A DNA stretch of 64,000 bases from Pseudomonadota bacterium (lineage in GTDB: Bacteria; Pseudomonadota; Alphaproteobacteria; Rhizobiales; Xanthobacteraceae). The notes under the pieces are model-generated. The model ran no database searches. It was given only the letters and a program-made list of their open reading frames with translations, and had not been told where the DNA came from. Location: NCBI GenBank assembly GCA_023451825.1, contig JAEXYA010000050.1:1-64000 (forward strand), in the 5' to 3' direction. Shown one piece after another: positions 17,802 to 26,241 of the stretch (its first letter is position 1; each line of letters begins with the position of its first letter). The position numbers and the translations under genes were made by a program.

Positions 17802-18803
17802 TTACTCCGGCTTGATGCCGGCGAACTGGGCGACCTTGCCCCACTTCTCGGATTCCGCCGCGACATAGGCATCCATGTCGGCCGGCGAGCCGCCGACCGG
17901 GTCGGCGCCGAGCTTGATCAGGCGCGCCTTGCCCTCTTCCGACTTGATGTATTTGTCGACCGAGGCATTGAGCTTGGTGGTGATCTCCTTCGACGTCTTG
18001 GCCGGAGAGGTGATCGTGAACCATGAGGCGGCGTCATAGCCGGGCACGCCGGCTTCGGCGATGGTCGGGATGTCCTTCATCGGCTCCCAGCGCTTGGCAG
18101 TGGAGACGGCGAGCGGGCGGATCTGGTTGCTCTCCGCGAAGGGCTGCGCGGCCGGCAGATTGTCGATCATCACATGCACGCGGCCGCCGATCAGGTCGGT
18201 GAGGGCCGGGGCGCTGCCGCGGAACGGCACATGGGTCAGCTTCACGCCGGTCATGGACTTGAACAGTTCGGTGGAGAGATGCGCGGTGGAGCCGAGGCCC
18301 GGCGTGCCGTAGAAATATTCATCCGGCTTCGCCTTGGCGAGCGCGATGAATTCCTGCACGTTCTTGGCCGGCAGCGAATTGGTCACCGACATCAGGTTCG
18401 GCACCTTGGCGATGATGATGACGGACGAGAAGTCCTTCACCTGATCATAGGTCATGTTCTTGAACACGAACTTGTTGATCGCATGGGTGCCAGGCGTGCC
18501 GACCAGGAACGTGTAGCCGTCACCATCCGCCTTGGCGACGAAGTCGGCTGCGATGTTGCCACCGGCGCCGGTCTTGTTCTCGACGATGAACTGCTGGCCG
18601 TATTCTTCGCTCATTTTCTGCGCGACGAGACGTGCGAGAATGTCGGTGGTGCCGCCCGCTGCGAAAGGCACGACGAACTTCACCGGCTTGGTGGGCCATT
18701 CGGCGGCTTTGGCGCCGCGGCCGATCAGCGGCAGGGTGCCGAGCGCAGCAGCGCCGCCGAGGATCACGGAGCGACGGGACGGAAAGCGAATCGAAGACGA
18801 CAT
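17802..18803 (-). CDS. Bug family (TctC-like) periplasmic solute-binding protein
   Basis: The 333-residue receptor belongs to the tripartite tricarboxylate transporter extracytoplasmic family, which binds carboxylates or aromatic acids. The start at 18803 gives a Tat-like signal with SRRSVILGG followed by a hydrophobic stretch and a site near AKA-AEW. KFVVPFAAGGTTDILAR and ENKTGAGGNIAADFVAKA are Bug hallmarks. No tctA or tctB membrane gene is in the window, so it is an orphan receptor, which is usual for this family. Ligand unknown. Confidence 0.9.
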   Translation of the reverse strand: MSSSIRFPSRRSVILGGAAALGTLPLIGRGAKAAEWPTKPVKFVVPFAAGGTTDILARLVAQKMSEEYGQQFIVENKTGAGGNIAADFVAKADGDGYTFLVGTPGTHAINKFVFKNMTYDQVKDFSSVIIIAKVPNLMSVTNSLPAKNVQEFIALAKAKPDEYFYGTPGLGSTAHLSTELFKSMTGVKLTHVPFRGSAPALTDLIGGRVHVMIDNLPAAQPFAESNQIRPLAVSTAKRWEPMKDIPTIAEAGVPGYDAASWFTITSPAKTSKEITTKLNASVDKYIKSEEGKARLIKLGADPVGGSPADMDAYVAAESEKWGKVAQFAGIKPE

Positions 18804-18903
18804 TTCAGGCAGTCCTTTTACGGTCTCTAAGTCCCTGCGGGAACAGTTGGCGCGCAAACTACTCGGCGGCACTGCAGGTTGCTACCGTAATGCCGTACCA
18901 TCC

Positions 18904-20151
18904 TTAAACATTTGGTACCAAGCGATCATGACGTGCGCCCAATGGCCGCGTCTCCGGCATCAGCATGATGAACAGAATAAGTCCAAATGCAGCAACACCG
19001 GCAAGCGTCAGGAAAGCTGCGCTGTAGCCTGCGGTCACGATGATCACGCCTGCGACGAAAGTACTAAGCGCGCCGCCCAATCCTGCAGCAGTCGCGATGG
19101 CACCCTGGCTCACATTGAAGTGGCCGGTGCCCTGCGTGAGATCAGCAACGACCAGCGGGAACAGCGCCCCATAGATGCCGGCGCCGATGCCGTCGAGCAG
19201 TTGTACGCCGACCAGCCAATAAGGGTTGTCACTGAGTGGATAGAGGGCGCCGCGGATGATCAACACTGCGAGCGCGCAAGCGAAGATCGGCTTGCGGCCC
19301 CACACATCGGCCTTGTGACCGACGAGTATGGCCACGGGGACCATCACGAGCTGGGCAGCAACGATACATGCCGACATCAGCGTCGTGCCGAGCTCGTTGT
19401 TCACGAGCGCGAGTTTCTGTCCGACCAGTGGCAGCATGGCGGCATTGGAGAAGTGAAACAGGACAGTGGCAGCTGCAAACACCAGCAGCGGCCTTGAAGT
19501 CAACAAGACCCGAAACCCTGACGGCTGATCTTCGCTTTTTCCGGTCGTCTGTTCGAGATCATGCAGGCCACGTGCGACGTCGTGGTCGATGGCACTGGCG
19601 GGGATGGCCAACATTGCGACGATGCTGGCCAGCGCCATCGCGGCCATCAACCAGAACACGACGATCGGCCCGAAGGCATAGGCAAACCCGCCGGCCAATG
19701 CGGCGGCAACAGCATTGCCCGCATGGTTGAATGCCTCGTTGCGGCCGATGCGCCTGGCGAACGCACGGGGACCGACGATGCCCAGCGTGATCGCCGCCAG
19801 CGCCGGCGCGAAGATGGCGGCGGCGATCCCGGTGAGTGCTTGCGTGGTCGCGACGAACAGGAAGCCGGGATAGAGCGGCAGCACGACGGAGCCGAGCGTG
19901 ACGATGATCGCCGCGATGATGACGGTTGCGCGCTTGGCCGTCGTCTTGTCGATCAAGGCGCCGGCCGGCGTCTGCGCCAGAATGCCGGCAATGGCGGCGA
20001 CAGACATCACCGCGCCGATGGACGCTTCATCCCATTTCTGTACGGTGAGGAGATAGATCGCGAGATAGGGGCCGAGGCCGTCGCGCACGTCGGCGAGGAA
20101 GAAGTTGAGTGCGTCGAGCGGATATCGGGTCGTCTCGCTGGCGGCTGGCAC
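18904..20151 (-). CDS. MFS transporter
   Basis: This 415-residue inner-membrane protein has about twelve hydrophobic segments and MFS loop features (GALIDKTTAKR after helix 2, GHKADVWGRKP after helix 8). It is likely a drug or small-molecule exporter, but the substrate is not readable. The nearest minus-strand gene is the Bug receptor about 100 bases downstream; they may be co-transcribed, though no functional link is evident. Confidence 0.88.
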   Translation of the reverse strand: MPAASETTRYPLDALNFFLADVRDGLGPYLAIYLLTVQKWDEASIGAVMSVAAIAGILAQTPAGALIDKTTAKRATVIIAAIIVTLGSVVLPLYPGFLFVATTQALTGIAAAIFAPALAAITLGIVGPRAFARRIGRNEAFNHAGNAVAAALAGGFAYAFGPIVVFWLMAAMALASIVAMLAIPASAIDHDVARGLHDLEQTTGKSEDQPSGFRVLLTSRPLLVFAAATVLFHFSNAAMLPLVGQKLALVNNELGTTLMSACIVAAQLVMVPVAILVGHKADVWGRKPIFACALAVLIIRGALYPLSDNPYWLVGVQLLDGIGAGIYGALFPLVVADLTQGTGHFNVSQGAIATAAGLGGALSTFVAGVIIVTAGYSAAFLTLAGVAAFGLILFIMLMPETRPLGARHDRLVPNV

Positions 20152-20237
20152 CGAATGGCCCTCACGGCACGTGAGGGTGCCGGGCAGGCAACATGGCGAC
20201 AGGGATTCCGGTTCCGCGGTAAAATTGATGCTCAGCC

Positions 20238-20326
20238 GTAGGGCGGATTAGGCGAAGCCGTAATCCGCCGCGGAGCTTCAGCTTTGGAGCTCGGCCGGCG
20301 GATTACGCTGCGCTAATCCGTCCTAC
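20238..20326. repeat. Family C palindromic repeat (C3)
   Basis: It starts GTAGGGCGGATTAGGCGAAG and ends GCTAATCCGTCCTAC; the last arm has one change. It lies between the MFS start and the TAXI receptor terminator. Confidence 0.9.
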
Positions 20327-20344
20327 GACTGAGCGCAAAAACAA

Positions 20345-20372
20345 AAGCCGCGATGCTTTCACATCGCGGCTT
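20345..20372 (-). terminator. Rho-independent terminator of the TAXI receptor gene
   Basis: AAGCCGCGATG pairs perfectly with CATCGCGGCTT (11 bp) around a six-base loop. On the minus strand the stem is followed by a T-rich run (TTGTTTTTG). It begins 25 bases after the stop of the gene at 20397. Confidence 0.8.
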
Positions 20373-20396
20373 GCAGTCAGGTCGCAAGGCCCGGTC

Positions 20397-21368
20397 TTAC
20401 TTGCCGATGCCCTTTTCCTTGAAATATTTCAGCGCGCCCGGATGGAACGGCACCGGCGAGCGCTCCTGCACCTGGTTGTCGAGCGAGAAGCTCTCGGCTT
20501 CCTTGTGCACGGCGACGATGTCGGCCTTCTTCTCCACCAGCGTCTTGACGATGTTGTAGGCGTCGTCGTCCTTCATCTTGTCGTTGGTGACGATGATGTT
20601 CCAGACTTCGGTATTGGCATTGTCCTTGTCCATGCCGGGATAGATGCTCTTGCTGATGGTCGAAGGCGAATACAGCTTGCCGTATTTCTCGTTCATCTTG
20701 GGTGCGAGATCCGCGTGATCGACGAACTTGATCTTCATGCCGGGCGTTGCGGCAAGATCGGTGACGGCGGCCGTCGGCACGCCGCCGACCCAGAAGAAGG
20801 CGTCGATCTTGCGGTCCTTGATGGCGTTGACCGACTCGGCGACGCCGAGGCGCTCGCGCTTCATGTCCTTGTCCTTGTCGAGACCGGCCGCCTCGATGAC
20901 GCGGAAAGCCATCACCTCGGTGGCACCGCCGGGCGAGCCGGTGGAGACGCGCTTGCCCTTGAGGTCGGACATCTTCTCGATGCCGGTGCCCTCGACGGTC
21001 ACGATATGCATGCGGTTCGGATAGACGACCAGCAGGGTCTGCAGCGGGACCTTGCCGCTCTTGAACTTGTCCTGGCCGTTCATGGCGTCGAGCGCGGCAT
21101 CGGCCATGCTGAAGCCCATCTCGCTCTGCCCTGAGGCGATCAGCTTCAGATTGTCCACGGAGCCGCCGGTGACTTCCGCCGTCGCCTGGGTGTTCGGCAG
21201 AGCCTTGGACAGCACATTGGCGATCGCGCCACCGAGCGGGTAATAGACGCCGCCGGTGCCGCCGGTACCGATGGCCATGGTCTTCTGCTGCGCGATGGCA
21301 GCACCCGCAAGGCCGGCTGTGGCGACGAGCGCCACGGCGATGGTTGTTTTCTTGAAACGCTTGAACAT
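20397..21368 (-). CDS. TAXI family TRAP transporter solute-binding protein (copy 1)
   Basis: The 323-residue periplasmic receptor belongs to a TRAP-TAXI uptake system. The start at 21368 (MFKRFKKTT) gives a Sec signal ending near AIA-QQK. The family signature AIGTGGTGGVYYPLGG follows at once, and the C-terminal PFHPGALKYFKEKG is typical. It is 39 bases downstream of a second TAXI gene and ends at a terminator, so it closes a three-gene operon (permease - TAXI - TAXI). Ligand unknown; dicarboxylates or amino acids are known for relatives. Confidence 0.92.
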   Translation of the reverse strand: MFKRFKKTTIAVALVATAGLAGAAIAQQKTMAIGTGGTGGVYYPLGGAIANVLSKALPNTQATAEVTGGSVDNLKLIASGQSEMGFSMADAALDAMNGQDKFKSGKVPLQTLLVVYPNRMHIVTVEGTGIEKMSDLKGKRVSTGSPGGATEVMAFRVIEAAGLDKDKDMKRERLGVAESVNAIKDRKIDAFFWVGGVPTAAVTDLAATPGMKIKFVDHADLAPKMNEKYGKLYSPSTISKSIYPGMDKDNANTEVWNIIVTNDKMKDDDAYNIVKTLVEKKADIVAVHKEAESFSLDNQVQERSPVPFHPGALKYFKEKGIGK

Positions 21369-21407
21369 GGACTTCCTCTCCCTCCAGTGATGATGATGGC
21401 GCGGCAA

Positions 21408-22364
21408 TTATTTCACCGCACCGACTTCCTTGAGATATTTGAGCGTGCCGGGATGATACGGCGCCGGCGATTGCGCCGGGGTCTGCGTGGCGAGATTGAT
21501 ATTCTCGGCTTCTTTATGGACGGCGACGAGATCGGCCTTGTTCTCGAAGATCGCCTTGGTGATGGCGTAAGCCGTCTCGTCCGACATCTTGTCGGTGGCC
21601 ATGATCTGGTTCCAGGCGGCAAAGCCCTTGCTGTCAGTGGTCTGGCCCGGATAGCTGCCGGCCTTGATCACGCTGGGCGCAAAGATCTGGCCGTATTTCT
21701 TCACGATGGGCTCCAGCAGGTGATCGATCTCGATCAGCTTGATATGCACGCCCGGCGTCGCCGCGAGATCGACCACGGCGGCCGTCGGCACGCCGCCGCC
21801 CCAGAAGAAGGCGTCGATCTTGCGATCCTTGAGCGCCGCCGCCGATTCCGCGACGGAGAGACGTTCGCGCTTGACGTCCTTGTCCTTGTCGAGGCCGGCG
21901 GCCTCGAGCAGTCGGAACGTCTGCGCCTCCGAGGCTGAGCCGGGCGCGCCGCCGGAGATGCGCTTTCCCTTGAGGTCGGCGAATGTCTCGATCCCGGTGC
22001 CGGCGATGGTCACCACATGCACGGGGCTGGAATAGACGGCGACGATGGTGCGTAGCGGCACCGGCTTCTTGAATTTCTGCTCACCCTTGATGGCGTCAGA
22101 CGCGACATCGCCGGTCATGAAGCCGAGATCGGCCTGGCCTGACTCCAGCAGCTTGATGTTATCGACACTGCCGCCGGTGACTTCACCGGTGGCCTGGGTA
22201 TTGGGGAGCTTCTTGGAGAGCAGGTTCGCGAGGCCGCCGCCGAGCGGATAGAAGATGCCGCCGGTGCCACCCGTGGCAATCGCGATGGTCTTCTCCTGCG
22301 CCGTCGCCGGGTGTGCCATGCACGCGATGCCGAGCAGAGCGAAGCTGAAAGCCGTCCATTTCAT
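21408..22364 (-). CDS. TAXI family TRAP transporter solute-binding protein (copy 2)
   Basis: This 318-residue paralogue of the downstream receptor has a Sec signal ending at ATA-QEK and the signature AIATGGTGGIFYPLGG. The two tandem proteins are close in sequence along their whole length, pointing to local duplication. It sits between the permease gene and copy 1. Translation most likely starts at 22364 (MKWTAFSF). Confidence 0.92.
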   Translation of the reverse strand: MKWTAFSFALLGIACMAHPATAQEKTIAIATGGTGGIFYPLGGGLANLLSKKLPNTQATGEVTGGSVDNIKLLESGQADLGFMTGDVASDAIKGEQKFKKPVPLRTIVAVYSSPVHVVTIAGTGIETFADLKGKRISGGAPGSASEAQTFRLLEAAGLDKDKDVKRERLSVAESAAALKDRKIDAFFWGGGVPTAAVVDLAATPGVHIKLIEIDHLLEPIVKKYGQIFAPSVIKAGSYPGQTTDSKGFAAWNQIMATDKMSDETAYAITKAIFENKADLVAVHKEAENINLATQTPAQSPAPYHPGTLKYLKEVGAVK

Positions 22365-22437
22365 CGTTGCACTCCCTGAAGTTGGCGGCGCCACTTATGT
22401 GCGGCGTCCGCTGTCGTTTTGTTATTGTCCTCTCTCG

Positions 22438-22488
22438 TGTCCCGGACGCGATGCGGCATTCCTATGGCGCTTCGCAGAGCCGGGACAC
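22438..22488. repeat. Family F palindromic repeat
   Basis: GTGTCCCGG and CCGGGACAC are inverted arms about 33 bases apart, with GCGATGCGG... inside. It lies between the TRAP permease stop and the start of TAXI copy 2, so it is inside the operon. Confidence 0.75.
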
Positions 22489-22500
22489 GGTATCTTCGTC

Positions 22501-24531
22501 CTATGCGGCCACCGGTTGGGCCCGCGTGCGAGCCTGCCAGAGTAAAACGCCGAGGCCGATGATCAGGCCCGGCAGGAATGTGTAGCTGATGTCGCGGCCG
22601 ATGATGCTCTCGATGATCGCTTCGATCAGGCTCGGGAAGACCAGCAGCAATCCCGATAGCAGAAGCAGCCCGCGCTCGATCGGCGTATTTTGTCGCAGAC
22701 CCCAGTTCTGCGCGCAGGCGCAGAGGGCGAGCAGGCCGCAGGTGGTCTTGAAGGTGATCTCCAGCACATCGACCCACGAGCCGCCCTTCGGGATTGACAG
22801 CAGCAGACCGACGCCCTGCGGATCGCAGACGAACACGAACGGCACCAGGAAGGCCGGCAGCGTGTATTTCCAGGATTGCAGCGTGGTCTTGTAGGGATCG
22901 CCGCCGGTGATGGCAGCTGCTGCGAAAGGTGACAGTGCAGTCGGCGGTGAGACCTCCGAGAGCACGGCGTAGTAGAAGATGAACATATGCGCCGCGTAGT
23001 CGGGCACGCCGAGCTTGATCAGCGCGGGTGCCGCGATGACGGCGCAGATGATGTAGGACGCGGTCACCGGCACCGCGAGGCCGATGATCCAGACGATCAG
23101 CGCCGTATACATCGCCGTCAGCAGCAGGCTGCCGCCGGCATAGGCGATGACGATGGACGAGAATTTCAGGCCAAGGCCCGTCAGCGTGACGACGCCGACC
23201 ACGATGCCGGCGCAGGCGCAGGTGGTGGCGGCATTGAGCGCGCCGATCGAGCCATCCGCCAGCGCGCGCACCAGCTTCTTGGGCATCAGGGCCGTGTCCT
23301 TGCGCAGGAAGCTGAGCGCAAGGGTGACAAGGATCGCATAGAACACCGACAGTGCCGGCGAGAAGCCGATCACCATGAAGATGACGACGGCGAGCAGCGA
23401 GATGAAGTGGAAGCCGTAGCGTTTGGTCATGGTGCCGAGGCCGAGCTCGGGCGTGATATTGACGTTCTTCGCGCCAAACCGCTTGGCGTCGATCTCCACC
23501 ATGATCAGCAGCGAGAGATAGTAGAGGATGGTCGGGATGGTGGCCATCCAGATCACGTCGAGATAGCTGATCTTGAGGAATTCCGCGATCAGGAACGCCG
23601 CGGCGCCCAGCACCGGCGGCGACAGGATGGCACCGAGACCGCCCGCGGCGAGCAGGCCGCCCGCGGCATTCTTCTCGAAGCCGGCCTTCTTCAGCATCGG
23701 CGCGGCCACGGTACCGATCATGACGGTGGTGGCGACGCCGGAGCCCGAGGGGCCGCCGAGCAGGAAAGACGACAGCACCACGGTGCGACCGGCGGCATTG
23801 GGCTTGTTGCCCATCAGCGCCAGCGAGAAATCGATGAAGAATTTGCCGGCGCCGGATTGCGCGAGAAACGCGCCATAGATCGTGAACAGGATGATCAGCG
23901 TTGCCGAGACGTCCACCGCGACGCCGAAGATTCCCTCCAGCGTGATGAACAGATGGCCGACGAGCCGCGGCAGGTCATAGCCGCGATGCGTCCACGGCGC
24001 CGGCAGATGCGGGCCGAGCATGGCGTAAGCGATGAAGAAGATCGAGACCACCGGCATGATCCAGCCGGTGGTGCGACGTGTCGCTTCCAGCAACAGCAGG
24101 ATGAAGACGACGCCGACGATCACATCGACATGGTCGGGCAGGGTGGCGCGGTCGGTGAAATCCTCGCCGCCCCACAGCGCATAGATGATGGTGGCGATGG
24201 CGACGATGCCGGGCAGGATATCCCACCAACGCACGCGGTCGCGGAACCGCTTCGCGACCGGAAACAGCATGAAGCTGAGGATCAGCGTGAAGGCCACATG
24301 GATGTAGCGCAGCTCCTGCGTCGGCACGATCGCATAGGCGGCATAGAGGTGGAACAGGCTCATCGACACGGCAATGGCGGTGGCGATGATGCCGGCCCAG
24401 CCCAGCAAGCGGTTCGCTGCGCCTTCTTCGGCTTCGATCAGCTCCTCGACCTTCTGCATCGTGGCGTCGGAAATGATCTCCGCCTCGACGATTTTGGTGC
24501 CATCGGTCGTGGGTGCTTTGTCGTCAGCCAT
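22501..24531 (-). CDS. TRAP transporter fused permease (4TM/12TM, TAXI type)
   Basis: The 676-residue inner-membrane protein fuses the small (DctQ-like) and large (DctM-like) TRAP subunits. An acidic cytoplasmic N-terminus (about 55 residues) precedes four helices, then the long DctM part with GGPSGSGVATTVMIGTVAAPML and SEVSPPTALSPFAAAAI. The start at 24531 has GGGGGAAG upstream and avoids a basic extension. It imports the ligand delivered by TAXI receptors using an ion gradient. The only permease here, it must serve up to three receptors. Confidence 0.93.
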   Translation of the reverse strand: MADDKAPTTDGTKIVEAEIISDATMQKVEELIEAEEGAANRLLGWAGIIATAIAVSMSLFHLYAAYAIVPTQELRYIHVAFTLILSFMLFPVAKRFRDRVRWWDILPGIVAIATIIYALWGGEDFTDRATLPDHVDVIVGVVFILLLLEATRRTTGWIMPVVSIFFIAYAMLGPHLPAPWTHRGYDLPRLVGHLFITLEGIFGVAVDVSATLIILFTIYGAFLAQSGAGKFFIDFSLALMGNKPNAAGRTVVLSSFLLGGPSGSGVATTVMIGTVAAPMLKKAGFEKNAAGGLLAAGGLGAILSPPVLGAAAFLIAEFLKISYLDVIWMATIPTILYYLSLLIMVEIDAKRFGAKNVNITPELGLGTMTKRYGFHFISLLAVVIFMVIGFSPALSVFYAILVTLALSFLRKDTALMPKKLVRALADGSIGALNAATTCACAGIVVGVVTLTGLGLKFSSIVIAYAGGSLLLTAMYTALIVWIIGLAVPVTASYIICAVIAAPALIKLGVPDYAAHMFIFYYAVLSEVSPPTALSPFAAAAITGGDPYKTTLQSWKYTLPAFLVPFVFVCDPQGVGLLLSIPKGGSWVDVLEITFKTTCGLLALCACAQNWGLRQNTPIERGLLLLSGLLLVFPSLIEAIIESIIGRDISYTFLPGLIIGLGVLLWQARTRAQPVAA

Positions 24532-24659
24532 GTTTCTTCCCCCGGGATTTTCCCGTGAGCCGGATTTCCCGGCCTTATTAGTTTTAGTGCGGCGCATTCA
24601 TGCCGTTTTGACCGGCTGGCGCAAGGGTTTAGCTGTGAAACTTTCGTCGCTGCTTCCTC

Positions 24660-24677
24660 CTCCCCGCATGCGGGGAG
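24660..24677. repeat. Short family G-like palindrome in a divergent promoter region
   Basis: CTCCCCGCATGCGGGGAG is a perfect 18-base palindrome between the divergent permease and TAXI copy 3 genes. It resembles a half-element of family G but could also be a regulatory site. Confidence 0.5.
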
Positions 24678-24727
24678 AGGCTAGCGACCGCATTGACCGT
24701 CACACGCAGCCGGTCCACGCTTTGCGT

Positions 24728-25684
24728 ATGAACGGAGTTCGGATCACAAGATTACGCTGCATCGCATCACTCGCCTGCATGTTCGCTCTATGGACATCGT
24801 CGGCGCGGGCTGAGCCGATCGCTATCCTCACCGGTGGCAGTTCAGGGGTCTATTATCCGCTCGGTGTCAGCATCGGCATGGTCTATGCGGATATTCCCGA
24901 CGCGAAAGTGCTGGTGGAGACAACCGACGGTTCGGTGGCGAATCTGATGCGGCTGCAAGAGGGCACCGGGCAGGTCGCCTTCGCGCTTGGCGATGCGCTG
25001 ATGTCCGGCTGGCGCGGCGATGCGGACGCCGGATTTTCCGGCAAGCTCGATCGCCTGCGCGTCATCGGGGCGCTGTATCCGAATTACGTCCAGATCGTCG
25101 CGACCAAAGCGAGCGGCATTCGCTCCCTCGCGGATCTCCAAGGCAAGAGCCTTGCCGTCGGAGCCGAAAAATCCGGCACCGAACTCGAAGCCCGCGCGAT
25201 CTTCAAGGCTGCGGGGATGAGCTTCAAATCAATCGGTCGTGTCGAGATGATCCCGTTCGCGGACTCCACCAAGCGGATGATCGAGAACAAGCTCGACGCC
25301 TCGCTGCAATCCGCCGGAATCGGCGTGACATCCATCAAGGAACTGACCGATAACAGCGATACGGTGCTGGTGCCGGTGCCGGCCTCGGTCGTGAAGAAAC
25401 TCGGTCCGCCGTTTCGACCCGCGATGATCCCGGCAGACACTTATCGCGGTCAGCGGAAACCGGTATCGACCGCATCGGTGATGAACTATCTGGTGACGAG
25501 CACCGCGGTGAGCGATGAGCTGGTCTATCAGATGACCAAGCGCCTGTTCGACGCCATCGATGAACTCAAGGTCGCGCATCGTGCCGGCCATGAGATCAAG
25601 CTCGCCGCCGCCGTGAGCCGCAGCCCGGTGCCGCTGCATCCCGGCGCGCTGCGCTATTATCGTGAAAAGGGCCTGATCAAGTAA
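24728..25684 (+). CDS. TAXI family TRAP transporter solute-binding protein (copy 3, divergent)
   Basis: The 318-residue protein has a signal peptide ending at ARA-EPIA and a modified signature ILTGGSSGVYYPLGV. It is more distant from copies 1 and 2 than they are from each other. VPLHPGALRYYREKG closes the protein as in the other copies. The start at 24728 is chosen because the upstream frame is antisense to the permease. It diverges from the permease gene and its stop overlaps the next ATG by one base (TAATG). Confidence 0.9.
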   Translation: MNGVRITRLRCIASLACMFALWTSSARAEPIAILTGGSSGVYYPLGVSIGMVYADIPDAKVLVETTDGSVANLMRLQEGTGQVAFALGDALMSGWRGDADAGFSGKLDRLRVIGALYPNYVQIVATKASGIRSLADLQGKSLAVGAEKSGTELEARAIFKAAGMSFKSIGRVEMIPFADSTKRMIENKLDASLQSAGIGVTSIKELTDNSDTVLVPVPASVVKKLGPPFRPAMIPADTYRGQRKPVSTASVMNYLVTSTAVSDELVYQMTKRLFDAIDELKVAHRAGHEIKLAAAVSRSPVPLHPGALRYYREKGLIK

Positions 25685-26196
25685 TGCGTCTGCCGATCCG
25701 TTTTCTCGTTGCCCTCGCTCTATTCGCCGCATGCAGCGCGCATGCGGCCGTCGATACCGATCCGGAGACGCCGCCGGCGCCGAAGGTCGATACCGCACCA
25801 TGCTTCGCGGCCATCGTGGCGGTCGATGACGACAAGATCATTTCAGTCTGCGCGGGCCTAATCAGCAACGAGAAGGTGCTCACGGCCGATCGCCTGAAGG
25901 CCACCAGCGCCCGCGCGGCCGCTTATGCGCGCAAGGATCAGATCGATCTCGCCATTGCCGACTATGATGCCGCGCTGAAAATCGATCTCACGCGTCCCGA
26001 CCTGCTCAATGCCCGCGGCGAGCTGCTGCGCAAGAAGGGCGACCGGCCACGTGCGATCCGTGATTTCGGTGCAGCCATGAAGATCGATCCGCAGAACGAC
26101 GCGGTGCGCGCGAATTACAAGGCGCTCGCGCAGGAGATTGAGCGCATGGGGGCGAAGATGTCGGTGCAGCCGCAACCAAAGGCTCCCTTGAAATAG
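25684..26196 (+). CDS. Periplasmic TPR-repeat protein
   Basis: The 170-residue product has a signal peptide ending near AHA-AVDT, then two or three TPR-like helices: ARAAAYARKDQIDLAIADYD and LLNARGELLRKKGDRPRAIR. It is translationally coupled to TAXI copy 3 by a one-base overlap. A role as an assembly or interaction partner of the receptor is possible, but only context supports it. Confidence 0.8.
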   Translation: MRLPIRFLVALALFAACSAHAAVDTDPETPPAPKVDTAPCFAAIVAVDDDKIISVCAGLISNEKVLTADRLKATSARAAAYARKDQIDLAIADYDAALKIDLTRPDLLNARGELLRKKGDRPRAIRDFGAAMKIDPQNDAVRANYKALAQEIERMGAKMSVQPQPKAPLK

Positions 26197-26241
26197 CCGC
26201 GTATCCCGTGACAATCGGCAAAAAAGTACGGGAGGCATGCC

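Noticed and set aside
22987..24558. Open frame of 523 codons antisense to the TRAP permease
   Set aside because: Composition is dominated by Arg, Asp, Gly and Glu from the complement of membrane codons; no domain.
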